A stretch of 64,000 nt of DNA, from positions 124,001-188,000 of the forward strand of contig JAHHIJ010000007.1 of the NCBI GenBank assembly GCA_019358985.1. Direction: 5' to 3'. Positions 1 through 8,753 of this stretch are shown here, piece by piece. The notes below the pieces were generated by a model. The model had not been told where the DNA came from, searched no databases, and was given only the letters and a program-made list of their open reading frames with translations. A program made the translations under genes and the position numbers. Source of the DNA: Tolypothrix brevis GSE-NOS-MK-07-07A. Lineage in GTDB: Bacteria > Cyanobacteriota > Cyanobacteriia > Cyanobacteriales > Nostocaceae. How positions within the stretch are numbered: the first letter of the stretch is position 1; every line of letters begins with the position of its first letter.

Positions 1-18
1 TTTATAAATAATATTTCT

Positions 19-864
19 CTAAATGAAAGTGTCATTTTCATTACAAAATTTTCCTCTTAACAATGTTTTCCACTGCTCATCCAAAGAAACTGCTGCGTTT
101 GATACCAAGCAAGACAATGAAGGAAAGATGTATATTCTCAAACTCAAACCTGGTAGCCACTTTATAACATCATTTATAGGAAATGTCTCTTTTTTTAAGA
201 TATTTTCTCTAAGAAAACTAGATGTACAAATAGATACTTTCTGAAGTGCAATGTTTGTTTTGTATACAATGCTATCTGGCAGTTCATGAATTTTGAATGG
301 GAGAAATTTGGACTTTATAAACTTTGTTACACTGCCAAAGTCAAATATATTGAACCTTGGTTGAAAATATAGACAGTATCTAGCTTTCAGCTTGCTGAAA
401 CTATGAAAATACTTGTAATAATTATCACAAATAATTTTTAAAACAACACTTTTATTTAAATTTTCTCTTAATCTATGAATATAATTTACTACAACATTTG
501 TCTCTATACCTAAAGGTATATTCTTATGCCACGCTAATAAAATAAATTGGTTAATTAGCTTAGTTAAAAAGTCAATGCCAATTTGCCAAGACGTTTGTAA
601 AGTTAGATGCACAGCTTTTTTATTGAAAGCGATCGCATAATCCCAATCAACTTTTTTACAACACTTAATGAAATTGCTATTTATACTTTCATCTCCAGCT
701 TTTTTATCTGATCTCAAGTGCTGCTGCCAGTACTTTAACTGATCTAAATTGAAAATATTTGTAAAGTTTTCGTCAAAAAATATTCCTTTTCTTGCTCCGG
801 ATTTCTTTGACAATTCTTCAAGACTATTTTTCTTTAATAAAAGCATATTGCTAAATATTCTCAA
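19..864 (-). CDS. Hypothetical protein, 281 aa
   Basis: I do not recognise this protein. It is rich in Lys, Phe, Ile and Asn, has no clear signal peptide or membrane segment, and contains scattered Cys (a CC pair near residue 68) and several aromatic stretches in the middle. The coding DNA is much more AT-rich than that of the ROK kinase gene downstream and has a single GCGATCGC. The stop lies 19 bases inside the window and the Met start is preceded by an AT-rich leader, so the gene appears complete. It stands alone and is divergent from the ROK kinase gene. It may be a strain-specific or transferred gene; no function can be proposed. Confidence 0.55.
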   Translation of the reverse strand: MRIFSNMLLLKKNSLEELSKKSGARKGIFFDENFTNIFNLDQLKYWQQHLRSDKKAGDESINSNFIKCCKKVDWDYAIAFNKKAVHLTLQTSWQIGIDFLTKLINQFILLAWHKNIPLGIETNVVVNYIHRLRENLNKSVVLKIICDNYYKYFHSFSKLKARYCLYFQPRFNIFDFGSVTKFIKSKFLPFKIHELPDSIVYKTNIALQKVSICTSSFLRENILKKETFPINDVIKWLPGLSLRIYIFPSLSCLVSNAAVSLDEQWKTLLRGKFCNENDTFI

Positions 865-1076
865 TAAAATAGAAAAAAAGAAATCAGCGTTGGTTCAAGC
901 CGTTAACATCTCACCCCTGACATGACAGTAAAAGTCTCTGGTGGGGATCTCCATTGACTGTAACTGAAGTCAATAACAAAAGCAAGTATTTGATAACATT
1001 TATGATTTTTCCTTAGGTGATAAATCGCCAAAATCCCATAAAATCAAGGTTATGTGCTTTTTTATCGTATCAAAAA

Positions 1077-1111
1077 GTTACATAAGTAACCATTGCTTCT
1101 ATCTATATAAT
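1077..1111 (+). promoter_or_regulatory. Candidate promoter and operator of the ROK kinase gene
   Basis: A TATAAT hexamer at 1106-1111 lies 41 bases upstream of the GTG start. It sits in a small palindrome (TCTAT-ATA-ATAGA) and follows a perfect inverted repeat GTTAC-ATAA-GTAAC at 1077-1090. The arrangement suggests a -10 box with an operator just upstream. No convincing -35 box is visible. The promoter role is inferred from position and sequence only. Confidence 0.35.
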
Positions 1112-1152
1112 AGATAAAGTTTCTCAAAAATAGCATTAGCAGCGTAAAGACT

Positions 1153-2106
1153 GTGACATTAATTTTAGCCCTCGATTTTGGTGGAACTAAGCTGGCAGCA
1201 GCGATCGCAAATCTGGGTTCTCAACGATGGTTGCGTTATGAACGTCGCTTATCACCAACGAATGCGAATGCTAGCAGCGATTTAGAAATGATGCGATCGC
1301 TTATCCATTCGCTTCTACAAGAAGGAAAACCAGCAGCCATTGGTGTCAGCTTTGGGGGACCGGTTGACGCAACTACAGGAACTGTGCGACTATCTCATCA
1401 TGTATCTGGGTGGGAAAATATTCCCTTAAAAGACTTACTAGAAGCAGAGTTTGGCGTTTTTGTTAGCGTAGACAATGATGCTAATGTTGCGGCTTTGGGG
1501 GAACATCGTTTTGGTGCGGGTCAAGGATACGATAGTCTGTTTTATATCACTGTCAGTACTGGTGTGGGTGGTGGTTGGATACTTAACAATCAGCCTTGGC
1601 GAGGTGCTGGGGGAATGGCTGGTGAAATTGGACACATTATTGTAGATCCGTCGGGACCGATATGTTTGTGTGGGAAGCGGGGATGTGTGGAAAGGTTGGC
1701 GTCGGGTGTGTATATGGCGCGGGATGTGAGGGAGGCTTTATTAAGCGAACCGCAGAGGTGGGGAGAGAAAGTGAGGGAATTGGTGGGGGGGAATTTAGAG
1801 TTGGTGACGGGGAAGGTGGTGAGTGAGGCTGCGGCGTTGGGGGATGTGTGTGCGGAGGAAATTTTATACAGGGGCGCTTGGGGGTTGGGCGTGGGTATTG
1901 GCAATGTGGCGAATTTGATGAATCCGCAGCGGTTTGTGTTGGGTGGAAGTGTGACGAAAGCGGGAGAAAGATGGTGGGAGATGGTAAAGAAAACGGCGCG
2001 AAAGACGGCTTTACCTGAGGTGGATTTGGAAATTGTGCCGGCAGCGTTGGGGGATGATGCGCCGTTGTGGGGTGCTATGGCGTTGGCGCAAGAAGCTTTA
2101 CAATGA
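1153..2106 (+). CDS. ROK-family sugar kinase (glucokinase-like)
   Basis: Cytosolic ATP-dependent sugar kinase of the ROK family, probably phosphorylating glucose or a related hexose. The N-terminal phosphate-binding motif DFGGTK is at residues 8-13, the catalytic region DNDAN at 107-111, and the zinc site is GEIGH (His161) followed by CxCGxxGCxE with Cys171, Cys173 and Cys178. At 317 aa the length is normal for ROK kinases. The start is GTG at 1153; no better upstream start exists. From about 1640 to the stop the coding strand is strikingly G-rich with many GGG runs, unlike the first half, though the protein stays conserved to the end. ROK repressors also share this fold, but no N-terminal helix-turn-helix is present, so a kinase is favoured. 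The exact sugar is not decided by the sequence. Confidence 0.9.
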   Translation: MTLILALDFGGTKLAAAIANLGSQRWLRYERRLSPTNANASSDLEMMRSLIHSLLQEGKPAAIGVSFGGPVDATTGTVRLSHHVSGWENIPLKDLLEAEFGVFVSVDNDANVAALGEHRFGAGQGYDSLFYITVSTGVGGGWILNNQPWRGAGGMAGEIGHIIVDPSGPICLCGKRGCVERLASGVYMARDVREALLSEPQRWGEKVRELVGGNLELVTGKVVSEAAALGDVCAEEILYRGAWGLGVGIGNVANLMNPQRFVLGGSVTKAGERWWEMVKKTARKTALPEVDLEIVPAALGDDAPLWGAMALAQEALQ

Positions 2107-2109
2107 CTT

Positions 2110-2274
2110 TTAAACCACCGTGCTTTGGGCGATATTGACCGAAAGCCCCGGCTCTGAAGCTCGCAGAAAATAAGCATCCGCTTTCACGCGACCTGTATCT
2201 TCGTCAATCCACTGAGATCGCAGCAACGCCCGATAAACAACTGCATCTCCTGGTAATGGCTCAAACTCGATCAT
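2110..2274 (-). CDS. Small conserved cyanobacterial protein, apparently C-terminally shortened
   Basis: A 54-aa product if started at the ATG at 2274, which overlaps the TGA of the upstream gene as ATGA and marks a translationally coupled pair. A longer reading starts at 2298. The sequence (EFEPLPGDAVVYRALLRSQW, then DEDTGRVKADAYFLR, then GLSVNI) recalls a cyanobacterial family that, from memory, is roughly 150 aa long. If so this copy ends soon after the GLSVNI motif, and its stop lies only 3 bases from the stop of the convergent ROK kinase gene. Function unknown. The pairing with the upstream gene suggests a two-component module, possibly toxin-antitoxin-like, but no catalytic motif is visible. 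Confidence 0.55.
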   Translation of the reverse strand: MIEFEPLPGDAVVYRALLRSQWIDEDTGRVKADAYFLRASEPGLSVNIAQSTVV

Positions 2275-2672
2275 GCTTGGTTTAGCCACTCCAACCATTG
2301 CACTAATATGGATGCTGTCACATCCCGTTCGACAGCGTAATTGTCTCCCAGTTCATGATATAGATAAGCCTGTTGTTCGGAAGTAGCTGGGCAAACCAAG
2401 CGTACTTCACATTCAGGCGATAGTTTGCTCCATGTTAATCGAATGCTGCCTTCCTCCGAAGTCGAAGCTGATGCTTTGGGAAAGCGATCGCCCATTGCTT
2501 CATAGGCATCTACGACCAATCGCATCGCTAACTTAAAGGCGGATTGGCTCGGTTGTAAAATTCCATACTCATCCGTCTCATCCTCTTCTAAAAGAGCAAC
2601 GAGCCGCTTCAATGTCACCGTAATATCACTGCTGGAGGGTTTTGCTGACTGAGCAACGGTCATGGAACTCAA
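2271..2672 (-). CDS. Conserved hypothetical protein, first gene of a coupled pair
   Basis: A 133-aa protein with an N-terminal Ser/Thr-rich stretch and then an alpha/beta pattern with acidic segments (LLEEDETDEYG near residue 27). It contains a Pro-Cys segment (SPECEVRLVCP) and ends in a Trp-rich helix (VQWLEWLNQA). No known catalytic motif is visible. Its stop codon overlaps the start of the next gene by the four bases ATGA, so the two are almost certainly co-translated. From memory such pairs recur in Nostocales, where the first protein is a small conserved companion. A toxin-antitoxin role is possible but unproven. Confidence 0.6.
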   Translation of the reverse strand: MSSMTVAQSAKPSSSDITVTLKRLVALLEEDETDEYGILQPSQSAFKLAMRLVVDAYEAMGDRFPKASASTSEEGSIRLTWSKLSPECEVRLVCPATSEQQAYLYHELGDNYAVERDVTASILVQWLEWLNQA

Positions 2673-2874
2673 GTAAATTTGGGAGATTGATACTACCCTA
2701 ACATGAACATTCAGTCTTTATGATTTCATATTTTAGAAGTTGATGATTCACTTAATAATTAAAATCTCTGATATAGTACATGTGTTCGCTGCATTGAACG
2801 GTTGGCGATCGCTATGCAGGGAAAAGTTTGTGATCTACTGAATATAGCGCTTCTCGGTTGCGTCCAATACGCGG

Positions 2875-2980
2875 TGTAGAGACGCGATTGATCGCGTCTC
2901 TACATTCTTTGCCAACAGATGTCTAATACTCACGCAGACTTTCGCGAAAATGTAGAGACGTTACATCTAACGTCTCTACA
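2875..2980. repeat. Two palindromes of the GTAGAGACG family in the 2673-3000 gap
   Basis: Palindrome one at 2875-2904 and palindrome two at 2951-2980 share the outer stem TGTAGAGACG / CGTCTCTACA. Their inner stems differ but are each self-complementary: CGAT-TG-ATCG-type in the first, TTA-CATC-TAA in the second. An outer arm fragment (AACAGATGTCTA) follows the first at about 2913-2924. The rest of the 2673-3000 gap is AT-rich leader for the coupled pair and shows no gene. Confidence 0.9.
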
Positions 2981-3000
2981 AATATTTTATTAAGGTCATG

Positions 3001-6000
3001 CTACGGGATATGATATGAGACAGCGATCGCACCTGCAATTGCGCTAGCTGCGAGGGATGTTAAAGCTGTACCAAATAACCACCAAGCTGCACTTGCAACG
3101 GTTTTCTTAGTTTCTTCAGCTTGCTTTTTCCCTAGCTCTTTAATTGCATTCAAGCGTCTTTGTGTTTCTTTTTGGATGCGTTCTGCTTGGTGCAAAACGC
3201 TATCGCGTGAGGCTTCAATTTGGTCGATAATCTTATTAGCTTGCGTTTCGGAAATATCTTGACGGGAACTAATAACAGCAACTAAAGTCTCACGGTCAAA
3301 TTGACTTAAGCGATCGCGCAATGCTTCAAATCCAGCTTGGGGATCGTCAAACACTTTCCCAACGTCTTGCTTAATTCCTTCATAGTTAAGTTCGGGACGA
3401 TCCAGTGAGTTTAGATAGTTACGAATTTTCCCAAAAGTGTCCTCAACTACCGATTGTACTCTTTGCTGAATCTGTTGAAACTGTTCTACAAGTGAGTTGC
3501 GAACCGATTCGATTTGATCGACAATGCGGTTTGCTTCCTCTTCAGAGATATCCTCACGTTGAGATAGCAAAGCGACAACTGATGAACGGTCGATTTTAGA
3601 AACGCGATCGCCTAAATTTCCAATTCCCGCACGGGGAGAAGACAACAACAATTGTAAATCGCGCTTGATACTATCTGGGTTAAGTTCTTCTTTATTTGTG
3701 TTCCGCAAATAGTTTTCTAGATTCGCTTCAAAATCTAAAACTCCTTTTGTCGCACGATTTGCCAAACGACGTGGTGCTTTGACAATATTGTCAATGGCTG
3801 ATTGGACTTGATCGATTATCTGATTAACTTGTTCTTCGCTCAAGTTACCATTGGAAGTGACAAGTTTAGTTAAGGTTTCTCGATCAACTTGTGATAAGCG
3901 ATCGCGTAAAGCAGAAGCACCTTGTTTAGGATCGTTGAGTAACTTTTCTAAATCTGCTTTGATACCTTCTGGATTCAATTCTGACAAATTGGTGTTGCGA
4001 AGATATTCGGCAATTGCTGCTGTCGTTTGTTCGTATTGTTCTTTCGCTTTTTGGGGAGCTTGTAAAATATTATCGCGTACAGATTCAAAATTATCGAGAA
4101 CTTGGTTAATTTGTTCTTCGCTTAAATCTTGACGCTGACTTAATAGTTGAACTAATGTATCACGGTCAAATTGCGAGAAGCGATCGCGCAATAAGCTGAT
4201 TCCCGCTTGGGGATCGTCTAGCAATACTTTAAACTCGCGTTTAATAGCATCGGGATTGAGTTCTTCTTTGTTCGTATTCCGCAGATATCCTTCAACTCTT
4301 TGACGCAATTCATCAGTTTTAGCTTTAGCTTGCTCTTGCAATTCTTGAGCGCGATTTAAGACATTATCGCGAGTGTTTTCAATTGAACCAACAATATTGT
4401 TAGCTTCTTCATCGCTGATGTCTTCACGTTGCTTGAGCAATTGTAGCAAAGTATCGCGGTCAAATTGTTTGAAGCGATCGCTAAATTGTGCAAAACCAGC
4501 TTCTGGATCTTCCACTAAAGAAGCAAAATCGCGCTGAATACCTTCTGGGTTGAGTTCTTCTTTTCCAGTGGAACGCAGATATTCTTCAATGCGAGTGCGG
4601 AAGTTTTGATTTGTTTGCTGCGATTCTGCTTGCCCAACAACTTCTAAAACTTCGTTGCGATCGCTTTCCATTTGTTCGGAAATTTCTTTGATCCGCTCTT
4701 CGCTGATATCACCACGTTGCTTCAGCAAGTTGGTAAAATACTCTAAATTGAGTTCTGACAATTGCCGTCTTACTTTTCCAGCATCTGCATTTTGGTCATA
4801 AATCACATCTTTGAATTCATCCTTAATCGTCAGTCGATTAAAATGCCAAGGAAACGAATTCAAAATGTAATCTTCAACATCCGTCTTAATAGTATTGCTA
4901 GCTCCTGGCAATTTTGCCGTTCCTTGCTGGATCAATTTTTGTAGTTGTTGTCTAATTTTATCAACATCTACATCTTGAACTTTTTCTTTCAGTTTTTGCA
5001 ACTGAGGTGTGATTTTGTCTAAATCTATATTAGATAAATTTGCATTCTTCAACACTACAGGTACAGCAGCGCTCAAGCCATATTCAATAGCTTGTTTCAT
5101 TATGCCATTGCTTTGCTTGCCATTACCGCCACCAGTTGTCACCAATTCCTGAAGCTTTTCACCTAATTTATCAGAATTGATTTCTTCCGGAGTCACAGAA
5201 TTGAGCAAATTCAACACTTGCTCTGTGGGATTGTTTTGTCTATTTAAAACTTGTTGCCAAGCACCTTCTAATTGGTCAGCGATGTTGTTTATATCTTCTT
5301 GAGAAAAGTCCGAACGGCTGCTGATTAAATCAACAAAATTCTGGCGATTAATATTCTTCAAAACATCGCGATCGCCGAGAGATTGTAAATCTACATCTTT
5401 CAGCAACTGGTCAAATTGATTGCGAATATCTTTGACATCCAGCTTTGGCAATTGCAAAGAACTTAAAGAACTTTGCAAGGTATTTTTAATACTATCGGGG
5501 TCAAAACCAGAAGTTAATTCGCGACGAACTGCGGCTGTAATTTCTTCAGCAGTAGAAACCATTTGATTTTTAGCAACATTAGCACCTAAAGCTGCCGTTG
5601 CTGTTCCCATCATTCCTTGAAAGCCAGCACTTGCAGTCTTTACAAGAGAACCAATTAATGAGCCTACGGCTGTTGAACCTAACCAAACTATTAAGAAAAA
5701 GTATGTAGACCAAATGACTACACCGATAATTGCTCCTAAAACTGCGCTACCAATTAAGCTCAGTTTGACTGCGAGGAAACAAGCAGCGAATAATGCAATA
5801 CTTGCGGTTAACAGTGCCCAAATTCCTACTTTTGCTTCAACACCACGAATTGTGCTACCCAAGCTTTGAGAATCATCATCAGATGAGTCACCACCTAAAG
5901 TAGAAATTCCCACAGCTAGAGAGAAGTTTGTTAATAAAAATTGAAAGGCAAATGCCATCAATACACCAGATAGCATTGCTACCAAAAACTTCGGCTCCGA

Positions 6001-6105
6001 AAAACCAAGTGATACTTCGGGAATTACAACTGCCTGAGCAATTGGTAGCGATTGTAATCCGTGAACTTCATATAAGTTTAAAGCTGTTTGCAAACTGGAA
6101 AACAT
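3001..6105 (-). CDS. Large membrane protein with tandem ~100-aa repeats
   Basis: A 1034-aa protein of unknown function. The N-terminal ~160 residues hold about three or four hydrophobic segments, beginning near FLVAMLSGVLMAFAFQFLL and including a Gly/Val-rich pair near 105-150. The middle (about 190-960) is hydrophilic and built from at least seven repeats of the pattern 'D-R-L-S-Q-F-D-R-E-T-L-v-x-L-L, S-Q-R-x-D-I-S-E-E-x-x-N-x-I-x-D-Q-I-E'. The last five repeats also carry the linker 'YLRNTNKEELNPEGIKRDL' with periodicity near 100 aa. The C-terminus ends in a membrane segment (LTSLAASAIAGAIAVSYHI). Such a layout suggests a membrane-anchored scaffold whose repeats form helical hairpins. Similar proteins have, from memory, been labelled MFS transporters in databases, which the sequence does not support. 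It is encoded alone and is divergent from the stress gene at 6457. Confidence 0.85.
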   Translation of the reverse strand: MFSSLQTALNLYEVHGLQSLPIAQAVVIPEVSLGFSEPKFLVAMLSGVLMAFAFQFLLTNFSLAVGISTLGGDSSDDDSQSLGSTIRGVEAKVGIWALLTASIALFAACFLAVKLSLIGSAVLGAIIGVVIWSTYFFLIVWLGSTAVGSLIGSLVKTASAGFQGMMGTATAALGANVAKNQMVSTAEEITAAVRRELTSGFDPDSIKNTLQSSLSSLQLPKLDVKDIRNQFDQLLKDVDLQSLGDRDVLKNINRQNFVDLISSRSDFSQEDINNIADQLEGAWQQVLNRQNNPTEQVLNLLNSVTPEEINSDKLGEKLQELVTTGGGNGKQSNGIMKQAIEYGLSAAVPVVLKNANLSNIDLDKITPQLQKLKEKVQDVDVDKIRQQLQKLIQQGTAKLPGASNTIKTDVEDYILNSFPWHFNRLTIKDEFKDVIYDQNADAGKVRRQLSELNLEYFTNLLKQRGDISEERIKEISEQMESDRNEVLEVVGQAESQQTNQNFRTRIEEYLRSTGKEELNPEGIQRDFASLVEDPEAGFAQFSDRFKQFDRDTLLQLLKQREDISDEEANNIVGSIENTRDNVLNRAQELQEQAKAKTDELRQRVEGYLRNTNKEELNPDAIKREFKVLLDDPQAGISLLRDRFSQFDRDTLVQLLSQRQDLSEEQINQVLDNFESVRDNILQAPQKAKEQYEQTTAAIAEYLRNTNLSELNPEGIKADLEKLLNDPKQGASALRDRLSQVDRETLTKLVTSNGNLSEEQVNQIIDQVQSAIDNIVKAPRRLANRATKGVLDFEANLENYLRNTNKEELNPDSIKRDLQLLLSSPRAGIGNLGDRVSKIDRSSVVALLSQREDISEEEANRIVDQIESVRNSLVEQFQQIQQRVQSVVEDTFGKIRNYLNSLDRPELNYEGIKQDVGKVFDDPQAGFEALRDRLSQFDRETLVAVISSRQDISETQANKIIDQIEASRDSVLHQAERIQKETQRRLNAIKELGKKQAEETKKTVASAAWWLFGTALTSLAASAIAGAIAVSYHIP

Positions 6106-6220
6106 ATTCTTTTCACACTTCCGCGCTTACTACTACTTCAGGCTAACGACCAATTATCTAGATGTACACTGACTTCGGAAAGAAATATCCACAATCATTA
6201 GTAGTAGTTTTGTGTGCCGT

Positions 6221-6240
6221 TATCAAATTTATATTTGATA
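6221..6240. promoter_or_regulatory. Perfect inverted repeat in a divergent promoter region
   Basis: TATCAAAT and ATTTGATA are separated by four bases, giving a perfect 8-bp dyad between two divergently transcribed genes (starts at 6105 and 6457). A second weaker dyad (CAAAAAGCAA / TTGCTTTG) follows at about 6279-6301. Both are operator candidates. The remainder of the 350-base gap shows no gene. Confidence 0.35.
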
Positions 6241-6456
6241 CATTTCTTCAAATAAACTCAAAAAGTATATATGGATTCAAAAAGCAACATTTTTGCTTTG
6301 TTGTTATTAACATATAGCTATGGGAACTTATATCATACTCCAGATAGAGGTAAAACTTATTCCAAGGGATTGATGACGAGTTGACTAATAAAATGGATAA
6401 ATAGAATTATTCAAGCGACTAAAGAAAGAAAAATATTAGTATTGGAGACTTTGAAA

Positions 6457-8100
6457 ATGGTTGTGGGAGTACATAGACGCGCTGTAGGCGTATTTGCTAA
6501 TCGCCGGGATGCAGAAGAAGCGCTACATGAACTGAGAAAATCCGGCTTTGATATGAATAGAGTGTCTGTAGTCGTGCAAGATGCAGACGGTGATAAAAAT
6601 ATAGCTGGTGCGGAAGTCACCGAACGTGTTGGCGATAAATCTGATGAAGGTGCCACAGTTGGTGCAGTTTCCGGTGGAACTTTAGGCGGATTGACAGGCT
6701 TATTAGTTGGTTTGGGAACCTTAGCAATTCCGGGAATTGGACCAATTATGCTGGCTGGTGCAGCAGCAACCGCCTTAGCAACAACTATAGCAGGTGCTGG
6801 TATTGGTGCGGTAGCTGGTAGTTTGTTGGGTGGATTAATTGGTTTGGGAATTCCCGAAGAACGAGCCAGAGTTTACAACGATCGCGTACAACGAGGACAA
6901 TATTTAGTTATCCTTGATGGTTCAGATGCGGAAATTGCCGAAGCGGAAAAAATTCTGCATACCAGAGGTGTAGAAGAGTTTGGCATTTATAACCATCCAA
7001 ATAACACAATAACTTCAGGTGTTCCTCTTCGGGATGTGGGTGTGAGAAAACATGCTGTTGGTTATTTCTCAAATTTGAATAATGCAGAATCTGCAATTAA
7101 TGATTTACGGACAGCAGGCTTTCCTTTAAGCCAAATTTCTCTAGTTCATCAAAACTCAAGCCGTCGCGATGCATTTGCCGGCATTGATTTACGCGATCGC
7201 TTTGATGAAAATAGATGGCGGCTACCAGGCGATCGCCATCGCTTTTACAATGAAATAATCCATCAAGGGCAGTACGTTATCATCGTCGATGGTACAGATG
7301 ATGAAATTAACCACGCTGCGGCAATTCTCAATCTACATGGAATTCAACAGTGGCAGGTTTTTGACCCAGAAGCAAGCCCAAGAACAGATTTGTATCCGAA
7401 TCCAAGTGTAAGTACCGCACCTCTGCACAGAAAACGAGCGATCGGTGTATTCTCTGATCGCCGGGATGCCGAAGCTGCAATTACCGATTTGCGCGACGCA
7501 GGAATATCGATGGAGCACGTTTCCATCATCGGTAAAAATGCAGACCAAAACGTCGGTGGTGTGGGTCTAAATGACCGTGTAGACGACACCAAAGCCGATG
7601 ATGGCGCAAAAGCAGGTGCAGTTACAGGTGGCGCTTTAGGCGGTTTAGGCGGCTTATTAGTTGGTCTTGGCACCTTAGCGATTCCGGGAGTCGGTCCAGT
7701 ACTATTAGGTGGTGCGGCTGCAACTGCTTTGGCTACAGCTTTGACAGGTGGTGCAATTGGTGCAGCAGCTGGGGGTATAGCTGGGGCATTAGTTGGTTTA
7801 GGAATACCGGAAAAAAATGCCAAAGTTTATAACGATCGCATTAACAAAGGCGATTATTTGGTAATCATTGATGGCACAGATGCAGAAGTTCACCGCGCTG
7901 AAGAAATTCTCAAAACCAGACATGTTGAAGAGTTTAACATCTATGATGCTACCGATTTAGATCGTCCAGGCGATCGGTCAGTTGTTACTCAACCAACACC
8001 TGTTGTTAACACAACCCAAAGCAATTACGTACCGCCGACACTTGATAGCAACGAACCCTCAGTCATCATTGTTGACCGTCGCGATGAACGCGTCCTATAA
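6457..8100 (+). CDS. Triple GspM-like general stress protein with glycine-zipper segments
   Basis: A 547-aa protein made of three copies of a general-stress-protein-17M-like unit. Each begins with the pattern 'AVGVFANRRDAEEALHELR' and ends with 'YLVILDGTDAE...AEEIL...EEFNIY'. Units one (about 1-185) and three (about 325-510) carry a central Gly/Ala-rich glycine-zipper stretch that could insert in a membrane. Unit two (about 190-300) lacks it and has a short charged linker instead. The longest reading starts at TTG 6442, but ATG 6457 is preferred because GGAG at 6444-6447 sits at ribosome-binding distance. The family is stress-induced in other bacteria; the neighbours (BON lipoprotein, CAAD protein, acidic disordered protein) suggest an envelope or thylakoid stress group. 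Molecular function is unknown. Confidence 0.85.
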   Translation: MVVGVHRRAVGVFANRRDAEEALHELRKSGFDMNRVSVVVQDADGDKNIAGAEVTERVGDKSDEGATVGAVSGGTLGGLTGLLVGLGTLAIPGIGPIMLAGAAATALATTIAGAGIGAVAGSLLGGLIGLGIPEERARVYNDRVQRGQYLVILDGSDAEIAEAEKILHTRGVEEFGIYNHPNNTITSGVPLRDVGVRKHAVGYFSNLNNAESAINDLRTAGFPLSQISLVHQNSSRRDAFAGIDLRDRFDENRWRLPGDRHRFYNEIIHQGQYVIIVDGTDDEINHAAAILNLHGIQQWQVFDPEASPRTDLYPNPSVSTAPLHRKRAIGVFSDRRDAEAAITDLRDAGISMEHVSIIGKNADQNVGGVGLNDRVDDTKADDGAKAGAVTGGALGGLGGLLVGLGTLAIPGVGPVLLGGAAATALATALTGGAIGAAAGGIAGALVGLGIPEKNAKVYNDRINKGDYLVIIDGTDAEVHRAEEILKTRHVEEFNIYDATDLDRPGDRSVVTQPTPVVNTTQSNYVPPTLDSNEPSVIIVDRRDERVL

Positions 8101-8180
8101 ACTTTAGGACTAAAGCTGCGTGTCATATTTTTTCATGATTGAGGTTGTCAAGAGTCACGTATTCAACAGTCAAAAAAATC

Positions 8181-8208
8181 TTGACTGCTGACCCTTGACT
8201 GTTGACCC
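8181..8208 (+). repeat. Heptanucleotide tandem repeat, four units
   Basis: Four consecutive 7-bp units (TTGACTG, CTGACCC, TTGACTG, TTGACCC) lie just upstream of the BON lipoprotein gene. They belong to the short tandem heptamer repeats known from heterocystous cyanobacteria. Similar runs occur at 32201 and 56332. Confidence 0.85.
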
Positions 8209-8246
8209 ACTCCACAATTTACCTCTTTCTACTAACAATTAAACAA

Positions 8247-8711
8247 ATGAAAAAGCTAACTCCCTTCTTAATTAGTTGTGTATTACTTTTCGGTGCTGCT
8301 GCTTGTCAAAATCCCGCTAAAACCAGCGCGGATGCACCAAATGACGCTAATAAAACCGTATCTCAAACCGAAGCACCAAGTGTAGAAGCAACTCAAGCTG
8401 CGAAAGAAGATGCCCAAAGTGAAGTCCGCAGAAGACAACTAAATGCCGACATTAAGGCTCGCGAAGAACGAAATAATGTGACTGGAGGCGATACCGACAG
8501 AGCCGTAGGCGACCTGAAAAGTCAAGTTCGCTCTAAATTAGAGGCTAACATCCCCAACGGTAATTTAGCAGTTGATGCTTCACAAGATGGTACAGTAACT
8601 GTATCCGGAACTGTGATAAATGAAGCCCAATTAGCTAAAATCGAACCATTATCTAAAGAAATTAAAGGTGTCAAACAAGTGGTAAATAAAGCAACCGTTG
8701 TGAACAAATAA
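8247..8711 (+). CDS. BON-domain lipoprotein
   Basis: A 154-aa secreted lipoprotein. Residues 1-20 form a signal with lipobox-like LLFGAAAC, so Cys20 is the likely lipidated residue. A charged linker (about 30-75, Ala/Glu/Lys-rich) leads to a BON domain (about 90-150) with the pattern 'VRSKLEANIPNGNLAVDAS...GTVTVSGTV...GVKQVVNKATVV'. BON domains bind phospholipid or other envelope surfaces in proteins such as OsmY. A longer reading starts at TTG 8202, but its extra 15 residues lie in the heptamer repeat and would mask the signal peptide, so ATG 8247 is chosen. It lies 146 bases after the GspM-like gene on the same strand, consistent with an envelope-stress role. Confidence 0.88.
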   Translation: MKKLTPFLISCVLLFGAAACQNPAKTSADAPNDANKTVSQTEAPSVEATQAAKEDAQSEVRRRQLNADIKAREERNNVTGGDTDRAVGDLKSQVRSKLEANIPNGNLAVDASQDGTVTVSGTVINEAQLAKIEPLSKEIKGVKQVVNKATVVNK

Positions 8712-8753
8712 TCCACGAACAAAGATTTTTTCTCGTATCAAGGTAGAATAAAC

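Noticed and set aside
23-244. 73-aa plus-strand frame at the window start
   Set aside because: Overlaps the 281-aa minus-strand frame and has no recognisable feature; the longer frame is preferred.
1590-2177. 195-aa minus-strand frame across the ROK kinase gene
   Set aside because: It lies opposite the conserved kinase motifs, has low-complexity composition, and results from the G-rich bias of the sense strand.
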